Shown here: positions 46,262-57,985 of the stretch, in pieces | How positions within the stretch are numbered: the stretch's first letter is position 1 | Layout of the letters: every line of letters begins with the position of its first letter | NCBI GenBank assembly: GCA_002749535.1 | Contig: MZZL01000051.1 | Coordinates: 30,401-94,400 of the forward strand | Direction: 5' to 3' | Source of the DNA: Apophysomyces variabilis | Taxonomy: Eukaryota > Mucoromycota > Mucoromycetes > Mucorales > Mucoraceae | Length of the DNA: 64,000 nt | Made by a program: the position numbers and the translations under genes | The notes under the pieces: generated by a model | Told to the model about the DNA's origin: nothing | The model's input: only the letters and a program-made list of their open reading frames with translations | Databases searched by the model: none

Positions 46262-46690
46262 ATCATCTATGGGCAAACTGAACAGTTGACATTGCGCAAG
46301 TGGTTCTTTGGTCGCGTCGTCAAGGAATTCCGCAAAGTGTTACACACAGGCCATACGCAAAAGGTTTCCGGAAACAGTGTATGCAAGGCGTGGAAGGGGG
46401 AAAAGCTGAGGTGACAAACATATGCAACATGGATGTGTCGCAATCACAAATGAATTTCGAAGTTGACAAACATGTCCCTACTGCTTCCAGCCCTGTTACA
46501 TACCATAAGAAGTCAAGCAAGGAAATAAATGGGTCACGAATCATGGGAAGTGTTGCCTGCACCAACTGCGAAGACCCAAGCGTGACGATGGGCTTTGTAA
46601 TTCGTGCCAGAGATACCAATACTTTTACCAACATCGCACTGATGGGTGGGTACGTGCATGCTCAAGCTCATCCTATTCATCTCTTCCTGC
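46262..46690 (+). pseudogene. Fanzor-type (eukaryotic TnpB-like) nuclease relic, C-terminal part
   Basis: In one frame the translation reads CVAITNEFRS, a stop (TGA at 46464-46466), then QTCPYCFQPC. This is the NEF-x-S/T-S-x-TCPxC zinc-site motif of TnpB/Fanzor proteins. About 75 bases later, in the next frame, come ACTNC (second Cys pair, 46558-46569) and RARDTNTFTNIALMG, which resembles the RuvC-III motif (R/DRDxNAAxNI) with its Asp at 46612-46614. Fanzor enzymes are RNA-guided DNA nucleases carried by eukaryotic transposons. A stop and a frame change separate the halves, and the RuvC-I and RuvC-II regions are not found, so this is a dead fragment. The alternative is another zinc-ribbon transposase. 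Confidence 0.6.
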
Positions 46691-47374
46691 CTTTTGTCGA
46701 AAAAAAAAAATGCTTGAGCATACGAACGTGGATATATACAAATGTTTCACTCGTTCTTTGCCATTTCGGACGGAATATACAAGGAACACCTTCGCTAGTA
46801 TTAGGATACAGTGTAAGTTTTCAACAAGACATTGATCGTAAGATGATTAAACGTTTTTCTTTTATATCATGCTGTTCTCGTTTTACAACCGCGTTCCGCG
46901 AGCTGACCAATTCGGATTGATATCTAACTAATCTGAGTCTTTCGCACAGAGCCTTGCATTGCACCAGTAGAAGCTATAAAATTTGCCAGACATCCATAAA
47001 TAATACTTCTATCTCTTCAACTTTCGGTAACCCAACATGTATCACTTTGTTCGTTAAGCGCTCCCGACTTGAAAAGGAATTACTAAATCCAGTTTTCATC
47101 TTTTTAATGCATTCATTATCGTTTCTTAGAGTCTTCGTATTTGCTACCTATATTTATATCATTCTCGTCATGCCTTATTCTGGGGTTATTACTCTCATAT
47201 TTCTCTCTGATTCTAAGGAATCTTTTTCACGTACCTTGTGTTTCCGTTACTTGTTCCCCTGTTTGCTCAGCAAAGGCTATTTTGATTGGCTATTCTCATC
47301 TTTGAGACACAGCAGCCGAGGACCGGTCTTTTTAACCTTTTCCCCTTCCCACTCGCATTTCTATTGCTGTGCTC
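46691..47374. promoter_or_regulatory. Upstream region of the Ubl-BAG gene
   Basis: No gene recognised. The last ~250 bp are T- and C-rich and probably hold the promoter and 5' untranslated region. Confidence 0.45.
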
Positions 47375-48135
47375 ATGGCTCCGTCTACTGTGGAAGTGAA
47401 ATGGGCTTCACGACGATTTCCCGTAGAGTTTAATCACGACGAGTTCCAACATGCTACCGTGGCCGATTTGAAACGGAAATGTGAACAAGTGACTGACATT
47501 GACCCTTCCACAATGAAACTGTTAGCCTACGGAGGTATGTACAAAGAAGGAAAAAGAAAAGCCCAAAAAAAAATAGGAAAGATATTGATGTTGTGCGAGA
47601 GAAAGAGAAGAAAAAGGAATTTAGTTTCCGTATTAAGCTCGTTTAGAATAGCTGTTATGAAGGATGATAACGCATTACTCGGAATCTATGGTGTGCGACC
47701 CGGATCCACAGTAAGATTGATGGGATTAGTCAAGGTATTTAAAAAAGAAAAAGAGGGCTTTTCCAGGTTGTCTTACGTACATTTGAAAAAAAAAAACGTG
47801 ATCAGGGCCATCATACACAAGGTGGTGAGAAGGCTGTGCTTTCCAAGTTGGAGAGAATTCACACTAAGCTGTCCAAAGAGCTTGTCCCAGATATCACCGA
47901 TTACGAACACAAGGTCAAGTCTTATCTATCGGACCCTCATAGGGATTCGAAAGAACATCGAAAACTGGCAGACTATGGTGTTTACCTCGGTGAACAACTG
48001 ATGAAAATCCTTTTCGAACTAGACGGTGTCGTATGCACAGACTTTGATACAGCAAGGCAAGAACGGAAGCGTGGTGTAAATACTGCACAGGCTTTATTGG
48101 ATAAAGTAGATCAAATTAAAGAACTGTTACTGTAA
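47375..48135 (+). CDS. Ubiquitin-like/BAG-domain Hsp70 co-chaperone
   Basis: Three exons, 47375-47534, 47652-47734 and 47806-48135 (190 residues). Residues ~5-80 form a ubiquitin-like domain (VEVKWASRRFPVEF, DLKRKCEQVTDIDPSTMKLL, DDNALLGIYGVRPGSTVRLM). Residues ~95-190 form a three-helix BAG domain (VLSKLERIHTKLSKEL, EHRKLADYGVYLGEQLMKIL, RGVNTAQALLDKVDQIKELL), which releases nucleotide from Hsp70. The Ubl-plus-BAG layout is that of Bag1 and of fission yeast Bag101/102. There is no transmembrane segment, unlike Snl1. Intron 1 ends at an unusual AATAG. Confidence 0.9.
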
Positions 48136-48236
48136 AGAAAAAGAAAAGGAATAGGGAAGCTTGCTAGCCACCCAAAAGAAAAAAGATACGTTTTATTTTT
48201 TAGAAGATAAAAAAAACAGAATAAAAAGAGATAGAA

Positions 48237-49018
48237 CTAAGGGAACAACGGAAAATCCTCGAAGTCATCCAAATCAGACAACAATGGGGAAGAGGGTGGA
48301 GAAAGTACACTTTGCCTCGCCGGAGCAAGTGATTCCGTCAACAATTGCATTTCTTCAAAAACGGCATCGTCATCAAGCACCTGGACCTGTTGTTGTGGAG
48401 TTAATAGAGCTGAATTTTGTTCTTGTACTTGTCCGCAAGGTTCGGGAATGGAACCAAACAAACTGAGACTGGTGGTAGTGTTGGAGGTGAAGACTTTGTC
48501 CTGTTCTTGAGCGTGACAACGACGTTTCGATTGACGTTGATGGTGTTGTTGGTACGGATGATTGCGGCGGCAAGAGCGGCGGTGAGGAAGATGTTGTTTG
48601 AGGGAACGGTGATTAGATGAGGGGAAAAGATAATCCATTGAAGGTAGAGGGGTGTTGTTGTAGTCGTCCAAAGTAGTGTGTCCGTGAAGTAACGTGTCGC
48701 TATACATAGAGTTATTGTTGTGATGGTGATGGTAATACGTGGGAGTTAGGGTGGCAATTCTTGGTAGACCAGGATAAAATTCGGCAAATGGAGACCCCTC
48801 AATCCCGGTCGATGGTAAGACGCTTCGTTGAGTTGCCGTGGTGGGTGACTTTGGTGGGTCCAATCGTTGGTGAAACATGTTTTCTTCGTGGGGAAGCCGG
48901 GAAAGGGCGTGGATTGAGCGTGAGATAGTGTAGTCATTTTGCTGATGGTTTGGGATAGAAACTTGCAAAACTTGAGGAGGAGGAATGGTGCGTTTAGCTT
49001 GCGACAAGTGCGACAAAA
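48237..49018 (-). CDS. Hypothetical disordered protein (Ser/Pro/His/Gln-rich)
   Basis: An open frame on the minus strand ends at 48237. No ATG precedes 48878, but the frame is open further up and coding-like (QAKRTIPPPQVLQVSIPNHQ) back to a possible acceptor CCTACCTCACAG at 49019, so an upstream exon is likely. From the 48878 ATG it would be 213 residues. Features are a His run (YYHHHHNNNS), a basic central part (RRSCRRNHPYQQHHQRQSKR) and an acidic C-terminus (LSDLDDFEDFPLFP). The basic region followed by an acidic Ser/Pro tail could suit a transcription regulator, but no domain is recognised. Confidence 0.5.
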
Positions 49019-51639
49019 CTGTGAGGTAGGTTGAGAACCGTCTAGTGGTTAGGAAAAAAAAGCAACAAGTGTCTCTCTCGTATACGCGGGCACTCTTGTT
49101 TCTTCTTCTTTTTCGCTTTTTCTTTTTTCTCTTTCTGTTGAGGACCTTTCTCAAACAAGTATCCTTTGACTTCTTTTGTTCTCAACCGTTTGCTTCTATC
49201 AACAAAGGCCGAAAAGACAAAAGAAAAACACACAAAAACTGAAGCGATAAAACCGCGAGAAGGGAAAAAAAAGGGGAAAGAAACCTTTTCCATTTCCCCT
49301 CTTGTGAACTCAACTTAAAAACACACACGTATTATAAAATCTCTACTGTACGTCATAAAACACTCGCTCATTGGCTGGAGATAAACTCAGCAAAATAGGT
49401 GATGGCTTCGCCACCCTCTCCACACGTGTCAGCCCACCTCTTCTCTTCTTCCCTTTCCCCCCTGGTATATTCTTGTCGGACCAATAATGTCGCCTCCCAT
49501 AGACTTGGATGTTGTGCGCTTACAATACGTTTTAAGGCTCATGGCAAGCACCTCTATCAAGTTATTTTATCAGATACACATCATCTTACCTTGAGTCTCA
49601 CTGACTTCTTCTTCTGTTTTCTCTTATTGCTTTTCATACGGCACTTATTTCTGACCGTAAAGTTTTCTCAGCGGTGTTTCAACGACCTGTGTATGTTTCG
49701 CTGGTCTCTACGCTTTTGCAGCGGTTATAATGCAGGTTTTTCTTTCTGAGACCTATGCAATCATTGTATTGGGTGCATAATAGAATATGCGTCCATACTT
49801 TTTTGATTTCTTCCGATCATTTTTCTAGCGAAAACTGTTTGATATGAGGAGATACACGTAGAATGCTCTCTCTTTTTATGATCATGGTGTATTGCCATAT
49901 TGAGCCAACCAAGGTATATCCCTCTTGTATTGCATCCTTCGATATCTTAATTTAGGATACGAGATCTATCTCAGTTAGTGCTAGCTTAATATGATGCGAA
50001 GCAAAGCGAGGCATTAAGACGATCCCCTATCAGTAAAATATAGATACTGTTTTCCTTTTTTCTACACGTTAGGCTTTTCAATAGCGTGTCGACGACACCT
50101 ATTGGGGAATTGAAGGTTGGACCGCTATCTCTTTCATCGTGCCTTTTCCCATTCAATTGATTAACTAATTCACCTGACTAATGCGCTTTTCTAATATCCG
50201 GTATACATTTATCATTTACATTGTGCGCCTGGTTTTTTCTTTCTGTTGTCTTCCTTTTACTATGTCATCAATAAATAATAAAGCACGATAAAACGAAAAG
50301 AAGATATCTTGCGTCTCATAAAAAGGTGAGTTTTCATATATAAACATCTTACATTGAATCAGGGTTCAAAAAAATTTCAGCATAATTCAAAACATTTAAG
50401 GCAGTAAGTTCGGTGTTTGGAAGACAAGAGACTGAAACATCGACACACCAACTGTCAAGTCTTTTGCTTTAAGCGTATTACTTCGATTTCGCCGTTGGAT
50501 CGATGCAGCACATTCATGTACTGAGCGTCGAGTTTATTAACGCTGCTTATGCTCTCGAAATTAGGAAAGTCCCGTACGATCCGCCGTTCCGAAAGTTGTT
50601 ATGACTCAAAACTGGCCAACTGCCATTTTAAATGTATCACGCCACTTTGGCTTAAAGTGTGATGGCCTTTAAGGAAAAGGAAGACTTATTCAGGAAATTG
50701 AAGCTCGTATCAAGGTATGAAACAATGAAACAAAGGAATTAAACCCATTCCATCCATTGAAAGACTTCTTAGCTCAATAATAGATGTTGAGAGAGTAAGG
50801 AAAATATTTCGTGGAATGCACCAGCAATGTCTATGCTTTTGACGAATGGAAAAGAAGAACAAACTGAGGGATCCGGTTCTTATGACGTCTAAGCAGTTCT
50901 TAAGCTCTTTGAGGTCGCCAAATTACCACACAAAAGCTATGATGCCTAGTTTATATTAAACACGAATGTTGACTAATTATATCAAGCAATCCTGTACATG
51001 TGAACAAGTCACAAGGAAATTAAAATGAAAGCCACAGCTACAAGAGGCAATAGAACAGGAAGCCGAAAAGCAAAACTTCCAACCTTCTTTACTTTCTTTT
51101 CTACCTTTTTTACTCTCGACCCGAAATGGGTTTTTTTGTCTACTTTTATACCTACAAAACGACTGATATATCCGGACTGACACTTGTGTTACTTCACACC
51201 CAACAGATCAGATAAATAAACTCTATGATTAATTGTTCACTTCGCTTTGCTCCTGTTTCTTTTTGAAAATTACAATGCGACTAAAGTGCTGCCTGTGTCG
51301 TAAAATTCTCTGAGCAGGTTTTGTACACGACATTGGCTTCTTCAGACATGCTTTAAAATTCTTGAAAAGAAACAGGAGCAAAGAGAAATGAGCAGCGATG
51401 AAAAATGCAAATCATCCAGTTGGATAAGAGCGAGCCTGAAGATGTGGTTGGCTTTCCAAAGCTGCGCCTGATTTGCTTGTTTATTCTCTGAAAAAAACGT
51501 TGAAAAATCTTTCTATCTACCCTCTTTAGCCTTCCGAAAGAAAGCGCAAATGGTCTATCTTTTCGACTACCAACAAAAAGGAAAACATCTTCTTTTCAAA
51601 GAACCTCAATTTCAGGGTCCAGAGCCAACCACATCTTTA
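49019..51639. other. Long gene-poor stretch
   Basis: No supported gene. Coding-like pieces with stops occur on the plus strand at ~50530-50930 (for example YALEIRKVPYDPPFRKLL), suggesting decayed genes or elements, but none is identifiable. Confidence 0.4.
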
Positions 51640-52725
51640 GGCTCACTATCATCAACTGCATACTTGCGAGGGGTACCTATCGCAATCCCAGTTGATGATC
51701 GTTCACCTACCGATGTGGTTTCCTTCTCCGGACAAAGCGAAAAGATAGCTGTCGTTGACCCTGTTCCACGTTCACGTCGTTTCGATGGTCTTATCTAGTA
51801 CCGCTCAAAGGTATCCGTTTTCAAGCTGCAATTTGAACGTAGTTTAACGGTTATACAGAAAGATTCCTTGAATGGCTGCGTTTGTTGCTGTAGCTGCTCG
51901 TATCGAATGTGGTTTGTATCTTTCAGTGTCAATGTTTGCTGTCTCCATAATGGCCTTTACCAAGTTCGCCGTGGTCTCAGGATGTATCGCAATTCTCATC
52001 GTTGGGTTATCGATGTATCCCAGGAAAAACATGTGCGTCTTCTCCAAAGCTGGAATCCGCAAACCTTCTATCACCTGTTGATTTCTCAGATCCCTTGTTC
52101 GTTCGATGAATGTAATTCTAGTAGCCACCGGACACATATCTTTCTCCTGTATTGGTCCCAGACTCGAAACTTCAGCTAGGTTTTCTTTTAGTTCACGGAT
52201 GACCAACGATATTCCTCTTACTGTCCCTTGTCTGTCATAAACCACTCGCACATTTCTCCACTGAAGACGACCTAAGTCCGATCTTATTTCCCACATTGTG
52301 ACCACCACGAGTACAACCAACGTTCTTTGTTGTAGCTTTTCCGTTGTCAATTACTCAGTAGAACCCCATGAGCGCACAACCTGCAGAAGGTCTTCTACGT
52401 CCCATATCTCTTCCGCTGTGTTAGTTATCTTCACCTCCAGCCTACTGGTCGACTGAAAAACGCTTGGATTATTGGATGTCTTGCAATTTCACCCTTGCTT
52501 GGATCTATATCTCGGAATACTGACGATAACGCTAAGCGGATAGTGTTCAAGTGTCCTATGGATTCTCCCTGCCGTTTCTAATATAATAAAAACTCTGCAA
52601 TTTTCTGGGTGTCATATTTACGCAGTTCCACCTGCTGTAGTTACCTGATGCCCCGTTCAGCCCAACCTTTCCAGGCCCCATCGTATGTTCTTGTCGTACT
52701 TGCTCGAACTAGGGATTGTCAAAAA
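51640..52725 (-). pseudogene. Tyrosine recombinase (Crypton/DIRS/Ngaro-type) relic
   Basis: On the minus strand a SAM-like core-binding region (ASTTRTYDGAWKGWAERG, SIGHLNTIRLALSSVFRDID) leads into a catalytic domain at 52350-51844 (MWEIRSDLGRLQWRNVRVVY ... YKPHSIRAATATNA). The Arg in IRSDLGRLQW and the HSIR motif are catalytic-type residues. After a frame break the tyrosine-box pattern SLKTDTFERY appears near 51805, directly before a stop. Several frameshifts and stops break the gene. Such recombinases mobilise Cryptons and YR retroelements; no reverse transcriptase is seen next to it, which favours a Crypton or a fragment. Confidence 0.75.
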
Positions 52726-54060
52726 TCCGTGATTCGTTTAGAAAAACAGAACTGCTTTTGCAGATCGCCTTACACAACTCATACAAAGTTAGTTTAACAG
52801 TTAAACAATATGATTAAAAATAAAGACATACAACATCTTCTCTCGATTTAGTATGAACGACTCGCAGAAAGTGTTGTTAATTCCTTATCACTGAATGCAA
52901 GGTTGCAAAAACAAAGCTCATCAGATGTCCGAATTAGTAAAAAGTTGATGTCTGTAAAAAGGGTTGCAAACAAAAGTATAGTTCTCCAGTGTTTGGACTT
53001 GAAGCGATAAGATGTAATTCAAGGTAACGGTCTTTTTGAATGGCGTTGATTTTGGCTACTGACTATAAAAAGTTTGAATCACTACTGGAACGCGCATGTC
53101 TTAATGAGATGTTGAATGTAAATCTTCTTTTGTGGAAATACAGGTTTCTTATATACAGCTTTAACGTTATCAGGAATTTAATTTTGACATAATAACATTT
53201 TGCATCTTCTGCCATCTTATAATGTATGATTTATCCAAACACATCCCATTGTATGACATTGATCTTTACCGTACAATCCCTTTGATGCATTTTACAGCCT
53301 GATAGCTTTTAACCCTCCTCGTTGAAATTAAGCTATTTAATTAAAGTTAATTTTGTTTCCTCCTGTTTGCTTAAATTAGCCGGACCTGTAACACCTCTTA
53401 TATACAATCTTTACTCTGTTGGTCATTCAATAAACGTTAATTGCCATTAGGCATTCCGTTACGACTGCTGCTAGATTTTTTCAACATTTCTCAACGATGA
53501 TAAACTGTAATGTATTTTGAAAACGTCGCTTTTACTTTATCCTCTCTATACATTACCGTTCTTTAATACTATCGGTTGATCGTATGCGATCCGATCCAAT
53601 TTTGACAATCCCTACCCAGGTCCGACAGAAGCAGTACCGGTTGAAGACAGCATTTTCTGGAGCAGCATCGCTTACTCGGCTTTGGCAAAAGGCGAAATGG
53701 TTAATTTCTGCTTTAAAAGGCGTTCATTAAGCATTCGTAAAAATTAGCCTGCCATTAGTGTCAAAGCTATTTCGATTCCTATGCCAATAATTACTACCTT
53801 GTCTTGGTAATAATAGTAAAAGTCGCGCGCTGCTTTCGATGTTCTACATAATACCCTACACCTTCATTCAATTGCACATGCTTTACATCTCTCCTACTGT
53901 TTGATTTTCAAGTGGCGTATTTCACTAGTGCGGCTGTGTAAAAGCTCAGAACTCTTTTGAACAAGATATATCTGTTTTCCAAACAATTCAAATGAAAAAA
54001 AAGCCGTGCCATTTAAGTTGGGGATCTCGTAAAACAGAGATTACCGCTTGTATTTATTGG
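52726..54060. other. Gene-poor stretch with one coding-like fragment
   Basis: The plus strand at 53590-53745 encodes SNFDNPYPGPTEAVPVEDSI and then FWSSIAYSALAKGEMVNFCF before a stop. It looks like a piece of a real protein but is isolated and unrecognised. The rest is AT-rich with no supported gene. Confidence 0.35.
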
Positions 54061-56448
54061 TCAATTCTTCTTTGCTAATTGAACAACTCGAATTTGGATG
54101 TCTAATACTTGTCCATCCGTCGTGGTTGGTTCAGCCCACCAACGTAATAGCCAATGTTTCTCACTTGCTTCTTCTGCTTCCCATCTACCATTGGACACCG
54201 TGACATCAGTATTATCTATGGAAAAGAAACAGCTGGGTATGAAAATTTCGGTCGGTCCACTCGCGGCATAATGCTCATAACGTAAATGGTAAGATGCACG
54301 TTGTCGGAGAGTGGGTGAGATGTATTCTATCGATAAAGGTATGCCAGCGATCTTGCGTGCATGAGGTCGATGAAGACTAGCAATGTCTCGTGCATTTTGT
54401 GGATCGGCTACGGTTCCCGTGAGTGTAGGTGTTTCCTGGAGCGTGCTACTGCTTGAATTGGCATCCAGATATTGATCAACCCAGGTTGCATCTAACACTT
54501 TTGGGTCGGAAACCGACGGAGCCCTATCATTTATTGCAGAAGATGTCTGCCATACGCTCAAATCTTCACCGTTCCAAAGATCTCCCCAGTAAGAATCATT
54601 ATCAGGCATATAATGCCAAATGGCATAATTCAGTAAATTGGTTTCGGTTGCATGCATATTGGCGTCCATCGCTTTATTCTGAGGTGAATCCGGACTATCC
54701 GTAATGTTCATGGACCGTATGGCAGTGGCTGGTTGAACGAACCATGCCGAAACCCAGGCCCATAACCACTGTAAGCTATTGGATTTGGCTGGCTGCATGT
54801 CATAGGGAATACCGATCTCCCCAAGAAGACACGGATAGTTGCCGATTTGCTGCAATCCTTCTTCTTTGATGGTTTTCAGTTGGTCTACAAAACACTGTCG
54901 AATCGCTTTCTCCCCTACGCGCATGGCTCGCACATAACGCAATGGACCCGTGCCATACTTCCCACGGCTGAGATTAATGAAATCGAAATTATAACTGCAC
55001 CATTTCTTCTTCACGAGCGTCAGGCCGTCATACCAATGCGGTGTATAGACGAGTCGATCTAATGAACGAGGAATCAAGGGCGGCGGTTCCAAGACGGCAG
55101 GCTGAACGAAAATAAGAGCATCTGTATGAAACTCACGAATCGCTTTGGTAAACCGTAGTAAAAATTCAATCCAAAAGTCGTGATAATCAGTTGACTCGCC
55201 TGTGATGGGATCTGAAGCAAAATAATGAGGCGATAACAGTGATGGTGAGGACTTATTACTCCAGACACCGTGCATCTCCCATATACATCCAGCTGGCCAT
55301 TCCTCGGAGCGCTGCCAGCCAAACCTGCTACAAGCCTCACGGACCTCAGATGCACTCATCCAAGCCTGCGTGCCTTTCGGATCGACAAGCACCTTCCCAC
55401 GTCTCTTCGGCCCAGACCAGATAAAATCCCATTCTTCAACGTTAGTTGCTATCCCTGAACCCAGTTGCATTCCTTGATATGCGGTAGGCATCAATCCCAT
55501 TTTAAAATCAATGTCGCTATCGCTCGACTTGCTAATATCGTTTAGACCTATATACCCTTTCCCAGGCTCGTTCATCGTATCATAGCCAATCACTACTGAA
55601 TCCTCAAGCTCTTGTTTGTGGATCCGCTTTGCCAATTCTCTAAAGGCATTAAAATAATGTGTCTGCAAATAATCTTGTACATGAACGCCATTGACGATAC
55701 ACTTGGGTGCATAGGTTTTTCCCGCAAAAAAGAGCGTAAACATGGTTGCAGCAGCCAATTTCTGATAATTCGTGTTCCATATCATTTTCGGGAACCCATC
55801 TTTGATCGGGTATGTGTTATGTACGATAGCAGCATTGGTCACAGAAAAATGACGTGGATTTAGGCCAACGAGCGCATGAGTCCATCCCGGATGACCTGAT
55901 CCACCACACTGACGAGACCACTGTTTTTTCGGGACAGAGGGTTTATTTCCGAAAATTAGTTTTGTCTTACACCCTTTTGATGACGATGCTTCACAGCTTA
56001 CCGCATCTTGGTGTGGATCGATAAAGACCTTGAGGCCGTATTGTTCACATTTCTTCAGTAAGTCTGTAATATAATCTAGATAGTCTTCGTCATAAAGGCC
56101 TCTGTAATTTCCCGAAAACATAGAATTAGTAAAGGGAAAGCGAACAAAAAATTATCCATAAATAATTAACACGCACGGGCCTTTGTGCTCTATAGCTTCC
56201 CAAGTGACAATGAGACGTATGAGGTTGAAACCCCAGTCAGACAATCGTTGAAGATGGCCATCGGCTTCATGTAAAGGAAATGGTCGGCCGACGAAATCGA
56301 CCTTTGTGTCATAATCCTCCCAAAAGCCTCTGTCCTGATGGGATGGGATGCCTTTAGGTAGTTTAGTTCCACCTCCTAGATTGACTCCTCTAAAGAGAAC
56401 TGTTCTCTTTGTGTCTCGTTCAATAAACCAAGGGCCGTTCAAGTCCAT
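54061..56448 (-). CDS. EGH1: GH5_12 glucosidase (steryl/glucosylceramide beta-glucosidase, Egh1-like)
   Basis: Two exons on the minus strand, 56448-56177 and 56101-54061 (770 residues). The family hydrolyses steryl beta-glucosides or glucosylceramide; yeast Egh1 is the ergosteryl-beta-glucosidase. The (beta/alpha)8 barrel opens with TVLFRGVNLGGGTKLP and FNLIRLIVTWEAIEHKGPG. The acid/base Glu is in DTMNE (about residue 269) and the nucleophile in CLLGEIGIPYD (about 519). GVHVQDYLQTHYFNAF is a GH5_12 signature. The C-terminal ~150 residues form a beta-rich domain. The donor GTGCGT is weak but only this splice keeps the frame. An acceptor-like CCCAG lies just upstream of the start, so a 5' untranslated intron is possible. 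Substrate not decided by sequence. Confidence 0.9.
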
Positions 56449-57985
56449 TCTAGGATGACAAAGTTCGTTTAGCTGGGAAGGAAAGAAAGTGTGCAATAAG
56501 TGAGCGTGACCTCTCTCCCAATGCGAACTAGAAATCCAAAGTTGAATTTGCCAACAAAACTAATAGATTGAAATGTGCGATACTTTTTTCTTTTCATCAT
56601 TGTCGGTCAATTGCCTTTTTGTTTTCACCAACTCTCTTAATCATTTAGCATCCTAAGTTCTCTTTCTTCTACTGCTACAGTTTGTCATGCATTCATGTGG
56701 AATCCACAGCTACAATATACATTTGCTACTCCGCTTATGCCTAAATAATAAAGATGGGACTTAAACATGGACTTACATAACGCAGGATCAAGCATATCCT
56801 AAATCATTTCCTCTATACAGTACAACGAATAGTACTGAGTCTCTATGATTCGCTACATAGAACACTCTTCGTTATAGTAGGCAATTACAAATCGCTTAGC
56901 AAAGGGCATAGTCTTCAATCATAGTCCTGCCAATCCTGACCAACAGATATTTTAGTGTAGAATATTTAATGTTTTTATTGGAATAAACAGCAGTCTACAT
57001 TGAGTCTCGCGTATTTTACTATCTCTTTTCAATATCAATTCACTCTTTCTAAAGAAGGCCTAATTTGGGAATTCGCTACAACATAACTCCCGGATGAAGA
57101 TTTCCCGGTTAAATACCCCAGTGAGGGTTTGTTCTGCACTGAATAAAAGAGCGATGGGAGAAAAGTAGATCCGGATATGATATTCAATTAAGATATGATC
57201 TTTTCGATCTACGATCTGCTACTGAAGGGAAATCCTTTTGCCATCAAACCATGAATTCATTCTCTTTATTTTGCCCAAATTTAGTACATATCCATTTTTA
57301 GTTGTCTCTCAACCCCACACCGCTTGTAGCACAAGGACTATTATCCCGATGCCATGTAGTTTGACCATGTTCCATAGTACATTGACAGAAGCGTGAGAGT
57401 TTGCTATATGCTCTTCTTTAGCCCAGAGTAGTCTACATAAAAATATTATTGTGTTTTCTCTGTGAAACCTAGTTACACATATTGCTCACGCGTAACAACG
57501 ACTTGTTCCACGGACCGGAAGAAATAATTACTTCCTGCACTAGGCATCCTCCGTACAACGCAACAAAAATCATAGAATTAGCTTCAGCAGCCGCTGATAT
57601 ACTGCCTAAAATTATTGCGCCAAGGGAAACTCATCGGCAAAACAAAAAAAAAAAAAAGATCAAGCACCAATAGATGAAAATGAAAGGGAAAAAATTAAAT
57701 CATAGTGTACGAAGAGCAAAAGGTAAAACCTTTTTAACGATCTGACAAGTAAAACTGTATTCATTTAACCTGTGGATCCATGTGGGACTAAAAAGAACTG
57801 TTCCGCTAAGTATTACATGCACATTATTAAGGTTCGTACCGTTTGTTTTCCTGTAACTTTGGATAAATCTATTTTTCCGGAATCCTTTTTCTAAGCAAAA
57901 GGGCCCGGTTGAATTCAACTATAAAAAGGCGACCCTGTAACTTGTCTTTTTCCTCATTCAATAAACGCAATTCAACAATCCAAGC
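56449..57985. promoter_or_regulatory. Divergent intergenic region between GH5_12 and asparagine synthetase
   Basis: About 1.5 kb between two divergent genes. A TATAAAA box is present at ~57920-57926, some 60 bp before the asparagine synthetase start. No gene recognised. Confidence 0.5.

Noticed and set aside
52710..53614. Inverted repeat ATTTTTGACAATCCCTA near the recombinase relic and at 53598-53614 as element ends
   Set aside because: A 16-of-17 match in AT-rich DNA can arise by chance and no other end features (duplication, extended similarity) support it.
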